Program-made: the position numbers and the translations under genes
Shown: positions 34,206 through 43,549 of the stretch, in pieces
How the letters are laid out: the number at the start of each line of letters is the position of its first letter
How positions within the stretch are numbered: position 1 is the stretch's first letter
Notes under the pieces: generated by a model
Database searches by the model: none
What the model saw: only the letters and a program-made list of their open reading frames with translations
Told to the model about the DNA's origin: nothing
Assembly (NCBI RefSeq): GCF_011634775.1
Contig: NZ_JAALXT010000003.1
Location: forward strand, 434,001 to 498,000
Direction: 5' to 3'
DNA from: Thalassoroseus pseudoceratinae
GTDB taxonomy: Bacteria; Planctomycetota; Planctomycetia; Planctomycetales; Planctomycetaceae
DNA length: 64,000 bases

Positions 34206-36134
34206 ATGTCTGACCCGAAACCGGAACGTCGTCCGGAGCGTTCCCCTCAACGACCCAATCGACGTGAATCCGGTGACGACGCTCCCAAGCCGAGCTTCAG
34301 CGGCGGTTGGCTAATTGTGGTGGTTGTCATCGGTTTGCTGATCTACTTCATGTACCAGCAGAACCCGCTGAACTCCGGTGCGAAAGTGCTGTATTCCGAG
34401 TTTCTCGACCAATTGGAAGCCAAGAACGTCGAAGAGGTTCAGTTTCACGGCGACGTGATCACCGGGAAGTGGAAGCAGCAAATCAACGGCGAAAAACAGT
34501 TCAACACGCCGGTTCCGCTGCCTGCCCTCCAAGATCCCGACTTGCCGAAGAGAATCCGCCGAAGTGGTGCCGTCATCGCAGCGGAACCCGCCGACGGTCA
34601 GTTCGGTTCACAGCTGATCCTGTGGCTGATCGGCCCGGTGATGATTATCGCGTTCTTCCTGTTCATCATGAGGCGATCGGCTGACCCCATGGGTGGCGGG
34701 ATGATGGGCAATTTCATCCGCAGCCAAGCGCGTCGCTTCAATGCATCGGAACAGCGGACCACGTTTGACGATGTGGCCGCCATGCAGCAAGCGAAAATGG
34801 AATTGCAGGAGATCGTGGAGTTCCTGAAAAACCCTGCGAAATTCCAGCGGTTGGGGGCACAAATCCCGAAGGGTGTGCTCTTGATGGGGTCACCAGGAAC
34901 CGGGAAAACGCTTTTGGCCCGTGCGACTGCGGGTGAGGCGGGTGTGCCGTTCTATTCGATCAACGGGTCTGAGTTTATTCAAATGTTCGTTGGTGTCGGT
35001 GCGAGCCGCGTGCGAGATCTCTTCCGAACCGCCAAAGACAACGCACCCTGTATCGTCTTCATTGACGAGATCGACGCTGTCGGTCGGGTCCGTGGTGCTG
35101 GTGTGGGTGGCGGACATGACGAACGCGAGCAAACGCTCAACCAAATCCTCTCCGAAATGGATGGTTTTACGCCGAGTGAAGCGGTCATCGTCATCGCAGC
35201 GACGAACCGGCCAGACGTGCTGGATCCTGCGTTGTTGCGTCCCGGACGTTTCGACCGGCACATCACCATCGACCGGCCCACACGTGAGGGACGGTTCCAG
35301 ATTCTGAAAATCCACAGCCGAAAAGTTCCGTTGGGCGAAGATGTCGATTTGCAGGAAGTCGCCAACGCCACGATCGGATTTTCGGGTGCGGAACTCAAAA
35401 ATCTCGTCAATGAAGCCGCGTTGAATGCAGCTCGGACGTCGCGAAGTGCTGTCAATCAGGACGACTTCGACTACGCACGGGATCGTGTGTTGATGGGGCC
35501 GAAACGCGAAGAAGTGCTCAGCGATCATGAAAAAGAAATGACCGCCTATCATGAAGCCGGTCACGCATTGCTTGGGTGGTTGCTGCCTGATGCGGATGCC
35601 GTCCACAAAGTGACGATCATTCCGCGAGGCCGTGCTCTTGGCGTCACGCAGTTCCTACCGGATGAAGAACGCTACAGCATCGGTGAAAAACGCTTGCGAA
35701 CGCAACTCATCGTCGCACTTGGCGGACGAGCGGCGGAAAAACTCATCTTCGATGAATACACCGCCGGCGGCGAGAACGACTTGAAACAAGTCACACGGAT
35801 TGCCCGGCGTATGATCGCGAACTGGGGCATGAGCCAAGCCATCGGTCCGGTGTATTTCAACCAAGGCGAAGAGCATCCGTTCCTTGGTCGTGAAATGCAC
35901 GAACAACGACATTACAGCGACGAAACGGCTCGTCAAATTGACGAGGAAGTGCAACGCTTCCTGAATGGAGCGTCTGCTCAGGCCATCGAAATTCTGACCG
36001 AGCAACGTGAGCATCTCGATAAGATCGCTGAATCGCTACAGGAACACGAAGCGATTGATCGCAAAATGCTCGAAGAAATCTGCGGCAAACCTAATCAATA
36101 CTCCCTCAATGGCCATGCCACGAAGACGGAGTAG
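34206..36134 (+). CDS. ftsH: ATP-dependent zinc metalloprotease FtsH
   Basis: 642 residues, complete. Two TM helices (residues 34-50 and 137-155) flank a periplasmic domain. AAA+ module: Walker A GSPGTGKT (228-235), Walker B IVFIDE (283-288), pore FVGVG and [22 protein letters not shown]. The protease domain has the zinc motif HEAGH at 449-453 and the third ligand Asp in [10 protein letters not shown]. FtsH degrades misfolded membrane proteins and regulatory proteins. The short Pro/Arg-rich cytoplasmic head (residues 1-30) is common in planctomycete FtsH. A 6-bp hairpin (GGAAAC/GTTTCC, 34154-34169) lies shortly upstream. Confidence 0.97.
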   Translation: MSDPKPERRPERSPQRPNRRESGDDAPKPSFSGGWLIVVVVIGLLIYFMYQQNPLNSGAKVLYSEFLDQLEAKNVEEVQFHGDVITGKWKQQINGEKQFNTPVPLPALQDPDLPKRIRRSGAVIAAEPADGQFGSQLILWLIGPVMIIAFFLFIMRRSADPMGGGMMGNFIRSQARRFNASEQRTTFDDVAAMQQAKMELQEIVEFLKNPAKFQRLGAQIPKGVLLMGSPGTGKTLLARATAGEAGVPFYSINGSEFIQMFVGVGASRVRDLFRTAKDNAPCIVFIDEIDAVGRVRGAGVGGGHDEREQTLNQILSEMDGFTPSEAVIVIAATNRPDVLDPALLRPGRFDRHITIDRPTREGRFQILKIHSRKVPLGEDVDLQEVANATIGFSGAELKNLVNEAALNAARTSRSAVNQDDFDYARDRVLMGPKREEVLSDHEKEMTAYHEAGHALLGWLLPDADAVHKVTIIPRGRALGVTQFLPDEERYSIGEKRLRTQLIVALGGRAAEKLIFDEYTAGGENDLKQVTRIARRMIANWGMSQAIGPVYFNQGEEHPFLGREMHEQRHYSDETARQIDEEVQRFLNGASAQAIEILTEQREHLDKIAESLQEHEAIDRKMLEEICGKPNQYSLNGHATKTE

Positions 36135-36314
36135 AGTTTTCGCGGTGGGCGTGGGCTAAGGACGTTTGAAATTCCAACCATGCCCACACAAAGCTGTGGG
36201 GGCCGTACGGCTCTCGAGAATATCGAAATCGGTTGTGTCGCGGCCTATCGTCTTTGGGCGATGAGGCCGCATGCGACTGTTCTCGGATCAATGGAAAGCG
36301 AAGGGTTATTCGAC

Positions 36315-36644
36315 ATGCCCCACGAACTTCCAATCCCACCGGCAGCTGAGACTGATCCGCAATCGTTGGAAATGATTCGAGTTTGGTTGGCCGATCGCAA
36401 ACTTCATTGCGTTTTGAACGTCGGCTTTTGGGAATCGCGTGGACTCGATGAAGCGTCGGCGTGGGGCACGGTGCTGGCGGACGTCGTGCATCACATTGCA
36501 AACGCTCACGAAGCGGAATACGGCCGTGACCCTCGCGAGACGATCAACGCGATCGTCGATGCTTTGAAGTCAGAACTGGCTCGCCCAACCTCAAAGCGGC
36601 TTGGACAATTCCACGTCGATCGTCAGTCGGATTCCTCCGATTAG
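36315..36644 (+). CDS. DUF5076-like small protein
   Basis: 109 residues from the ATG at 36315 (MPHELPIPPAAE), preceded by AAGGG; the frame is open upstream but the additional sequence shows no coding character. The body MIRVWLADRKLHCVLNVGFW...SAWGTVLADVVHHIANAHEAEYGRDPRETINAIVDALKSE fits DUF5076, a short family with an Arg-Val-Trp start and a helical C-terminus, in proteobacteria and planctomycetes. No function is known. It is probably cytoplasmic. Convergent with the M50-HlyD gene, 40 bases between stops. Confidence 0.72.
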   Translation: MPHELPIPPAAETDPQSLEMIRVWLADRKLHCVLNVGFWESRGLDEASAWGTVLADVVHHIANAHEAEYGRDPRETINAIVDALKSELARPTSKRLGQFHVDRQSDSSD

Positions 36645-36684
36645 ACAAACTTGACTCGCCGCTGCCGTGAAACCGCTCCATCGA

Positions 36685-38982
36685 TCACAGTCGGAAGTAG
36701 AACGTTTTGCGGACCCATCGCCAGAACCAGTCGGCGGCGGTGCGGCGTTCGACGAGAACTCTCGCTTCACCACGGGTGCCGGCTCGGAGGCTTTCGGTTT
36801 GCTCGGCCAATTGCACGGTCGCTTCGTAAGCAATGCTGGTGAGTTGCTCCTCACCATTCTGGCCGCTGACCGTCGGAAGCGGTCCACCGTACTTGTTGGA
36901 GAGGGACGGCGGAGCATTCTCCAAGTGTCGATGCGAAATCATCGAAATCTTCCCGTCAAATACCTGCCCTGGCAGGTGATCCAACCGGAACTGCACCGGC
37001 AGGTCGACCGAGATGTCTTCCCGCTGTCCTTGATCGACGACTAGCACGGCTTCCATCGTGTCCTTGGGAGCGATGCTAAAGAGGTGGGTCTGAGTTTCGA
37101 GCCACACCTTGTCATTCTGCGAGTCCATTGGTGTGCCATGCCACGGCGGAAGTCGGGGGTCGGACGGATCACGTGGCGGCATCGGTTTCCGGGGTGGAGG
37201 CACAATGCGACCGTCGATTTTCGCAACAATAGTCAGTTCCGAAACCTGCCGACGCAACTCGCGGATTTCCTTCTCCAAGCTGACCTGCCGTTCGGCGGCT
37301 TCGATTTCGCCGGCAGCGTCGTTGGTTTCCAACGCAGTTTCCAGCCGTGCGGTCCACACATGGTGTTCGCTTTCGAGTTCCTGCAAACGGTCACTCAATT
37401 CAGGATTCTTCAGAACTGCAAGCACGTCCCCTGGTTTTACGCTGTCACCCGGTTGCACACTGATTTCGGCGACTTGACCGGGCGTCGTCACATAAACATG
37501 CCGAACGTCTTCCGGTTGCACGTACATCGGGCTTTCCACGTACCACGGAAACGGCACGCTCAACGCTAGAGTGACTAACACTGCAACCACAAACAGGAAG
37601 AAACCCAACCGAAACTTATTCAACGGTTCACTCCTCGGCGTTTTGAAGATTCGGACGGTCCCGGCGATCATCGAGTAGAAGAACGTCGAAAGCGACACGA
37701 ACGCCATTGTCGCTCCGATACTTTGAAGTCCATACGGTTTGAGAACCGTATACAGAAACATGGCGATCCCGAACACAATCAGCCAGCGGTACAAATACGA
37801 CGCGACCGAGAACAGCAACAGCCAGCCGCGTCCACTTTCGGGGCGGAAGGGGTCGGGACGGAGTTCGATTCCCAGGCAACACTTTGCGAACGTCTCCCGT
37901 AACATGCCGTCGGCTTTTTGACGGAGATTCGGAATCTCTAGCAAGTCGGACAGCATGTAGTAGCCATCGAACCGCATCAACGGATTCGCGTTGAAGATGA
38001 CCGTGGTAATCGTCGTGACAAAGAACACATTGAGCGCGAGATAGTTCAACAATCCCGGTTGTGTGAACCACCAGACGTAAATCGCCATCGCGGACAGGAT
38101 GACTTCAATGTACATTCCCGCTCCACCGATGAAGAATCGCGGCCATTTGCTCCGGATCATCCACGAGTCGGTCACATCACAGTACAGACAGGGCGAAAAC
38201 ACCAGCAGCATCACACCCATCTCGTGACATTCCCCCCCGAAATGGTGACATGATAGCCCGTGTCCAAATTCGTGGATGACCTTGGCACATGCCAGCGTCA
38301 CCCACATCCAAATGAGGTTCGGCCACCCGAAGAACTGCTGAAACTCGGGGAGTTTTCGTTGAAAGGTGTCGAAGTTGATCAGCACCAGCAACCACGCCGA
38401 TGCGACGAAGACCAGGCACGTCAGCACAACCCAGGGATTGAACAACCAACGAGTGTACGGGTACATCTTGACCAACGTGCGTTCGGGATCCCAGCCCGGT
38501 AGCCGCAGATACATGATGTTCCGTAGGGAACTCAGAAGTTTCTTTTTCTTGTTCTTCTTGTCCCGCTTGAGCATCTCGACGCCTTGCCCCGGTCGATCGG
38601 ACTGGACAAGGTTCTTGGTGTGCAAGTCCTGCACGAGATGCTGAACATCCGCGAGAGACGGACGAACGTGCGGAAATTCCCGGCTCAAACCATGCTTGAT
38701 GTCTTCCAAACTTCGCACGCCGTCCAGTCGTTCCAAGGCGGCGTACTGTTCGGGACGCAATCGGTGATACTGCAACCCCACCGGGTCTTTGATCACGTAG
38801 TGCGGTTCCCCTCGATAGTCGATGCGTTTGACGACCAAATCAGTCCGCCGAATCAGCGGAATCGGTCGACGATCCGAAGGGAGTTGCGACGGGGAAACGG
38901 GTTGTGCGGGGGCGACGCTGACCAAAACAATCTCGACTCGAAATATGTTCTTGGAAGATTCGGGCGGATGGTCTCGCTGCAA
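36685..38982 (-). CDS. PqqD-like / M50 peptidase / HlyD fusion membrane protein
   Basis: 765 residues from a TTG at 38982; a second TTG at 38925 is possible, and no ATG is available near. Order: a PqqD/RRE-like winged helix at about 50-128 (YHRLRPEQYAALERLDGVRSLEDI), a Lys-rich stretch, then a site-2-protease-like membrane domain. The metal motif is HEFGH (237-241), with HHFGGECHEMGV and the third ligand in NPLMRFDGYY (Asp339). After five or more TM helices, a HlyD-type lipoyl/hairpin domain (about 480-620) ends in strands (QGQREDISVDLPVQFRL). Similar M50-HlyD fusions are linked to peptide maturation/export in other bacteria. The divergent GAF-HlyD and SecA-like genes look functionally associated. 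Confidence 0.85.
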   Translation of the reverse strand: MQRDHPPESSKNIFRVEIVLVSVAPAQPVSPSQLPSDRRPIPLIRRTDLVVKRIDYRGEPHYVIKDPVGLQYHRLRPEQYAALERLDGVRSLEDIKHGLSREFPHVRPSLADVQHLVQDLHTKNLVQSDRPGQGVEMLKRDKKNKKKKLLSSLRNIMYLRLPGWDPERTLVKMYPYTRWLFNPWVVLTCLVFVASAWLLVLINFDTFQRKLPEFQQFFGWPNLIWMWVTLACAKVIHEFGHGLSCHHFGGECHEMGVMLLVFSPCLYCDVTDSWMIRSKWPRFFIGGAGMYIEVILSAMAIYVWWFTQPGLLNYLALNVFFVTTITTVIFNANPLMRFDGYYMLSDLLEIPNLRQKADGMLRETFAKCCLGIELRPDPFRPESGRGWLLLFSVASYLYRWLIVFGIAMFLYTVLKPYGLQSIGATMAFVSLSTFFYSMIAGTVRIFKTPRSEPLNKFRLGFFLFVVAVLVTLALSVPFPWYVESPMYVQPEDVRHVYVTTPGQVAEISVQPGDSVKPGDVLAVLKNPELSDRLQELESEHHVWTARLETALETNDAAGEIEAAERQVSLEKEIRELRRQVSELTIVAKIDGRIVPPPRKPMPPRDPSDPRLPPWHGTPMDSQNDKVWLETQTHLFSIAPKDTMEAVLVVDQGQREDISVDLPVQFRLDHLPGQVFDGKISMISHRHLENAPPSLSNKYGGPLPTVSGQNGEEQLTSIAYEATVQLAEQTESLRAGTRGEARVLVERRTAADWFWRWVRKTFYFRL

Positions 38983-39089
38983 GCGACAACCAATCGGCCC
39001 ATCTCAAACCGCAAATGCAGTATCAAAGAATGCCAATGAGGGCACTGCTTGAAACTCGACAGAATTCAAGTTGTGTTGGGAGACAGTCG

Positions 39090-39118
39090 TTCCCACATCC
39101 ACATACTATGAGTATAAT
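39090..39118 (+). promoter_or_regulatory. Strong candidate promoter for the GAF-HlyD/SecA-like genes
   Basis: TTCCCA (39090-39095), 17 bases, then a perfect TATAAT (39113-39118). Transcription would start near 39125, giving a long leader of about 350 bases before the GTG at 39475. The leader begins with a hairpin CGGCAA/TTGCCG (39137-39153) whose loop holds GGAG. A 49-codon frame from a TTG at 39155 follows. I see no other gene in the 492-base divergent gap 38983-39474. Confidence 0.55.
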
Positions 39119-39474
39119 CGGTATCATCCGGCGAATCGGCAAGGAGTTTGCCGGTTGTTCGTGACCTTTTCACCGAACTCATGGGGCGAACGACGGACGA
39201 CACTTGGGGTTTGCGACCGAATCGTTGATTGTTTCGGTAAGCTAGGTAAACATTCCCGAGGAGATCGGTTGGTTCGGTTAACAACCATCACAATCCGCTT
39301 GTGATCGCCCACTCGAAAATACGATGGAACGTAAAACACCACGATACGAGCCAACAGCGTCTTTTGATTTCAATTGCGGATGCGGACAGACACAGCCGGC
39401 AACGGTGTCACTTTTTGCGAGTTGTCCGCCTCGGTTTTACGAATTGATGCTCCAACAGTAATGGATGGTCCCCA

Positions 39475-41511
39475 GTGAATCAGCCGAATTTGGAAGCCGT
39501 TCGCGAGCAGGTTCTCCGTATTGCCCGCCAAATTGAACAGCTTTGCCAATCCGAAATCGCGCCGGACGAGTTTTTTCCGCAGTTCCTGCGTCTCTTGGGT
39601 GAAGCGATTGCCGCTGAGGCCGCGGTGTTTTGGCAATTGGACGAGAACCGCCAGATCGGTTTGGCGCACGAAGTCGGTTTGTCCCAAATCGGGCTTTCCG
39701 ATGCACCGGCGGCACTTACGAACAATCAACGTTTGCTCGCCGACGCATTGGGGACGGGGCAAACGATTTTACTGCATCCCGAGAACCCCATGGGGCGGGA
39801 ACTGCCGCTGAACAAGCAGATCATTCTGTCGCCGCTGAAGATCGGCCGCGATTGCGTTGGGGTGGTCGAAGTCTTTCAACGAACCGAAACCGCGCCGGGC
39901 GCGCGACGTGGTTTCATGCAGTTCGTGGAGCGGATGTGTGCGGCAGCTTCTCAGTATTTGGCTCGTCGTCAGAAAGAGGAAAGCCGACCGGAGACCGACG
40001 AAAGTTATCTCGAATCGTTCTCACGGTTTCTCTACGGTTTGCAACGCGGACGGAATTTAAAGGAAACCGCTTCGGTCGCGGCCAGCGACGGACGGATGAT
40101 CCTCGAAACCGATCGTGTCAGCGTGATTGTTCGCCGGGGTCGCAAGACGGAAGTTCTCGCGGTCAGCGGGCAAGAGCGTGTTCACAAGCGGGCGAACCTC
40201 GTTCGGACGATGCGGACACTCGCGGAGAACGTGGTCAAGAGCGGTCAAACGCTCGTGTATACCGGCTCGCAGGCGGAGTGGCCGCCGGAAATCGAGCAGC
40301 AATTGGCTCACTTCGTCGAAGAAGGTCGGGCCCGAATGATTTTGATGGTGCCGATCAAAGAGCCACCGCCACTGATCGGCTACAACGACGAAGAGGACCA
40401 AGATCAAGTCAAAGACGCCGAGGAAGGCCGCACGTTCGGTTGTCTCGTCGTCGAACAGATGTCGGAAGGTGTCTTGTCACCGCGACTTCGAACTCGCGTG
40501 GATCTCGTCGCCGGTCACGTCGCGGCAGCATTGCACGCCGCTCGCTCGCAGGAACGGATTTTCTTGCTGCCGCTTTGGCGACGAATTGGAAGCGTTCGGG
40601 AATGGCTCGTCGGTCGGCGATTGGTGAAAACGCTGATTGCGATGGCGATTATCCTGCTGGTGGTTGGCGTGATGGTGTTAGTCCCTTGGGACTATCGTGT
40701 GACTGGTGAAGGCCGATTGATGCCGGTCGAGCAACAACACGTCTTCGCTCCCGAAGATGGTGATGTCGAAGAGATCAACGTCAAAGGTGGGCAGCGTGTC
40801 AAGAAAGGGCAACTGCTGCTCACACTTCGCAACGATCAACTTGAGTCGGAGTACCTCGCACTCACGCACCAACTCGAACAACAGAAGAAACGCAAAACAA
40901 CGTTGCTGGGACGTGTCGAGCAGTTTAGCGTTGTGGGCGAAGAATCAATGGCTCAACGCGATGAACTACTCGGCCAACTAGAAGAGACTCGCATTTCCAT
41001 CGACGACCTCACCGAACGCGTCCAGAAACTTTCAGAGCGTCGCGACCAACTGACCGTGATCGCTCCACGAGACGGCGTGGTGGCAACCTTCCAACTTCAG
41101 CAAAAGTTGCGAGGGCGGCCGGTGTCGCGGGGTGAAGTGCTCTTGGAAATCATGAACGATCAAGGCGATTGGCAACTCGAACTCGATGTCTCCGCCGATC
41201 GGCTAGGGCACTTGCTCGATGGATACGAACGACTCGATACGAAACAACTCCCCACGGAATACATTCTCGCCACACGGCCGGAATTCACGTACGACGGTGT
41301 TGTTGAAGACCTGGGAACCCGTGCGGAAGTTTCCCAAGAAGACGGGCTCATTTTGCCAGTGATTGTCGATATCGATGCCGAAGCGTTGTCCGCTGAGGAT
41401 CGACGAATCGGCGCCGAAGTCCAGGCCAAGATCAGCACGGGCAATCGCAGCTTGGGCTATTGCCTCTTCGGCGATGTGATTGAGTTCTTCCAACGCACGT
41501 TCTGGTTGTAA
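39475..41511 (+). CDS. GAF-TM-HlyD fusion protein
   Basis: 678 residues, GTG start at 39475. Cytoplasmic N-terminus with two GAF-like modules (about 20-165 and 180-365; e.g. AEAAVFWQLDENRQIGLAHEVGL, and RKTEVLAVSGQERV). One TM helix at about 385-405 (LIAMAIILLVVGVMVLVPW). Then an HlyD/membrane-fusion arrangement: lipoyl half PEDGDVEEINVKGGQRVKKGQLLLTL, a coiled-coil hairpin (about 455-525), the second lipoyl half LTVIAPRDGVVATFQLQQKLRGRPV and a beta-barrel domain. It lacks an inner-membrane transporter partner of its own, suggesting it works with the divergent M50-HlyD protein. GAF domains could regulate export by a small ligand; that is inference. Confidence 0.88.
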   Translation: MNQPNLEAVREQVLRIARQIEQLCQSEIAPDEFFPQFLRLLGEAIAAEAAVFWQLDENRQIGLAHEVGLSQIGLSDAPAALTNNQRLLADALGTGQTILLHPENPMGRELPLNKQIILSPLKIGRDCVGVVEVFQRTETAPGARRGFMQFVERMCAAASQYLARRQKEESRPETDESYLESFSRFLYGLQRGRNLKETASVAASDGRMILETDRVSVIVRRGRKTEVLAVSGQERVHKRANLVRTMRTLAENVVKSGQTLVYTGSQAEWPPEIEQQLAHFVEEGRARMILMVPIKEPPPLIGYNDEEDQDQVKDAEEGRTFGCLVVEQMSEGVLSPRLRTRVDLVAGHVAAALHAARSQERIFLLPLWRRIGSVREWLVGRRLVKTLIAMAIILLVVGVMVLVPWDYRVTGEGRLMPVEQQHVFAPEDGDVEEINVKGGQRVKKGQLLLTLRNDQLESEYLALTHQLEQQKKRKTTLLGRVEQFSVVGEESMAQRDELLGQLEETRISIDDLTERVQKLSERRDQLTVIAPRDGVVATFQLQQKLRGRPVSRGEVLLEIMNDQGDWQLELDVSADRLGHLLDGYERLDTKQLPTEYILATRPEFTYDGVVEDLGTRAEVSQEDGLILPVIVDIDAEALSAEDRRIGAEVQAKISTGNRSLGYCLFGDVIEFFQRTFWL

Positions 41512-41643
41512 TCGTCGAGCCAATCCCACGGTTGATTGGTCTGGCAAGCGGTGTTTTTCCAATCGATGAGGCGACGCAGCACACCACGTCGTGATCCCCG
41601 AATGGGAAGTCGACCGGTGGTGTGATCTTGAGGAGACTTTTCG

Positions 41644-43542
41644 ATGCCCGCAAATCGGGTGCGAATGCTGCGATACTGGCGTGCGGTCGATCAAATCCTC
41701 GCCCGTTCCAAGCAGATGCGTGACTGGGGCGACACCAAAATCCGCGAGCGAGCGCTCGAGATCCGCTGGCAAGCACGCGGTGGAACCCCGATGAAAAAGT
41801 TGCTCGTCGAGAGCTACGCGTTGGTGCGTGAAGCGTCTCGTCGGGCCACCGGCAAAGAACACTATCCGGTGCAGATTCTTGGTGGCGTCGTGATGTTTCA
41901 CGGCCACATTGCGGAGATGCAAACCGGGGAAGGGAAAACGCTGACCGCCACCCTGCCGGCGTTCTTACGGGCTTTGCCCGGTCGCGGATGCCATGTCATC
42001 ACTGTGAACGATTACCTCGCACAACGGGATGCGGAATCGAACGAAGCGGTCTACAAGCTTCTTGGGTTGACGGTCGGTTGTATTCTGACGGAGCAAGAAG
42101 ACGATGACCGTCGCGAGAACTACAAACGCGATATCACCTACGGCACGGCGAAAGAATTCGGTTTCGACTTTCTCAGAGATCGGCTGAAAATCGGTGGCGG
42201 AAACGAGGAGATCGATCGGCATCGTCCGTTCGGAACCCAGGGCGGAACTGGCGAACAGCCCGTCCAACGCGGGCAAGAGTTCGCACTGATTGACGAAGCC
42301 GACAGTATTCTGATCGACGAGGCGCGAACGCCGCTGATTATTGGTTTGTCGGTCCCACAGGAAACGAGCACGGTTGAACTGCTGCGTTGGTGTCGTCGAA
42401 CCGCTCCACGTCTGACTCTCAATCAGGATTTCATTTTTGAACCGGACCGACGCAGCGTTTATCTGACGGACGCCGGTTGTCGCCATGTGGTCTTGATGCC
42501 GAAGCCATTGGTTCTCGATGGTGTTGATACCGAGACTATCTACGAACACGTCGAACGGGCGATGACTGCCGAATTGGCCTTCAAACGTGATCGCGATTAT
42601 GTCATCCAAGAAGACGAAGTCGTTATCGTCGATGAAGGTACCGGTCGTTTGATGGATGGTCGAAAATGGCAGGATGGTTTACACCAGGCCGTCGAGGCGA
42701 AGGAACTTTTGCCGATTACGTCCGCAACCGGACAAGCCGCTCGTGTGACCGTGCAAACTTACTTCCGCCGTTATCGGCATTTGGCCGGGATGACTGGGAC
42801 CGCAGTCCAAGCCCGTCGTGAATTGAAACGCGGCTACAAACTTTCTGTCAGTGTGATTCCTACCCACCGTCCGTGCTTACGAGAGGCATTGCCGAATCGG
42901 GTGTTCGCCACGCAGGCGGCGAAATGGCAAGCGATCATGGAGGATATTCGGGGCCTCATTGAGGCGGGACGGGCCATTCTTTGCGGGACTCCTTCTGTTC
43001 ATGCATCGGAAGCGCTCAGTGCGATTTTGACGGAAAACGGCATTGAACATGAAGTCCTCAACGCGTATCAACACGAACGCGAGGCGGCCATTGTTGGCAA
43101 AGCCGGTCAAAAAGGACGCGTCACGATTGCGACAAACATGGCCGGACGTGGAACGGACATCATCCTCGATGAAGACGTGCGGAAGGCGGGCGGTTTGCAC
43201 GTCATTGCAACGGAGTACCACAGTTCCAAACGGATTGACCGCCAGCTCGTCGGGCGAGCGGCTCGGCAAGGGGACCCGGGTTCATTTCAGTTCTTCTTGT
43301 CGCTCGAAGACGAACTTCTGCGGTGTCTGCCGGATGCGAAGGTGAAGGCGTATCGCGAGTCTGCCCGTCCCGACGCCAAGGGCGAAATTGGCGCGACTTG
43401 GGTGAAGATGTTTCTACGCACTCAGCGGTTCCTCGAGAAACAACATACCAAGCAGCGGAAAGGGTTGCTCAAAGCCGAGAAGGACCGTCACAAGCGGCAT
43501 CGAGAAATGGGACTCGACCCGTTCTTAGAGCTAACGGAGTAG
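41644..43542 (+). CDS. Short SecA-like ATPase
   Basis: 632 residues against about 850-1000 for housekeeping SecA. ATG at 41644 after GAGGAGAC. NBD1: Walker A MQTGEGKT (92-99), TVNDYLAQRDA, DEAD at 217-220 within ALIDEADSILIDEARTPLII. The preprotein cross-linking domain covers about 230-330. NBD2: IVDEGTGRLMDGRKWQDGLHQAVEAKE, LAGMTGTA, NMAGRGTDIIL and RQLVGRAARQGDPG. After about residue 560 only 70 residues remain, so most of the helical scaffold end, the helical wing and the zinc-binding tail are missing. It should hydrolyse ATP but may dock to a non-standard channel. Lies 132 bases after the GAF-HlyD gene, same strand; probably co-transcribed. Confidence 0.9.
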   Translation: MPANRVRMLRYWRAVDQILARSKQMRDWGDTKIRERALEIRWQARGGTPMKKLLVESYALVREASRRATGKEHYPVQILGGVVMFHGHIAEMQTGEGKTLTATLPAFLRALPGRGCHVITVNDYLAQRDAESNEAVYKLLGLTVGCILTEQEDDDRRENYKRDITYGTAKEFGFDFLRDRLKIGGGNEEIDRHRPFGTQGGTGEQPVQRGQEFALIDEADSILIDEARTPLIIGLSVPQETSTVELLRWCRRTAPRLTLNQDFIFEPDRRSVYLTDAGCRHVVLMPKPLVLDGVDTETIYEHVERAMTAELAFKRDRDYVIQEDEVVIVDEGTGRLMDGRKWQDGLHQAVEAKELLPITSATGQAARVTVQTYFRRYRHLAGMTGTAVQARRELKRGYKLSVSVIPTHRPCLREALPNRVFATQAAKWQAIMEDIRGLIEAGRAILCGTPSVHASEALSAILTENGIEHEVLNAYQHEREAAIVGKAGQKGRVTIATNMAGRGTDIILDEDVRKAGGLHVIATEYHSSKRIDRQLVGRAARQGDPGSFQFFLSLEDELLRCLPDAKVKAYRESARPDAKGEIGATWVKMFLRTQRFLEKQHTKQRKGLLKAEKDRHKRHREMGLDPFLELTE

Positions 43543-43549
43543 TCCGCGG

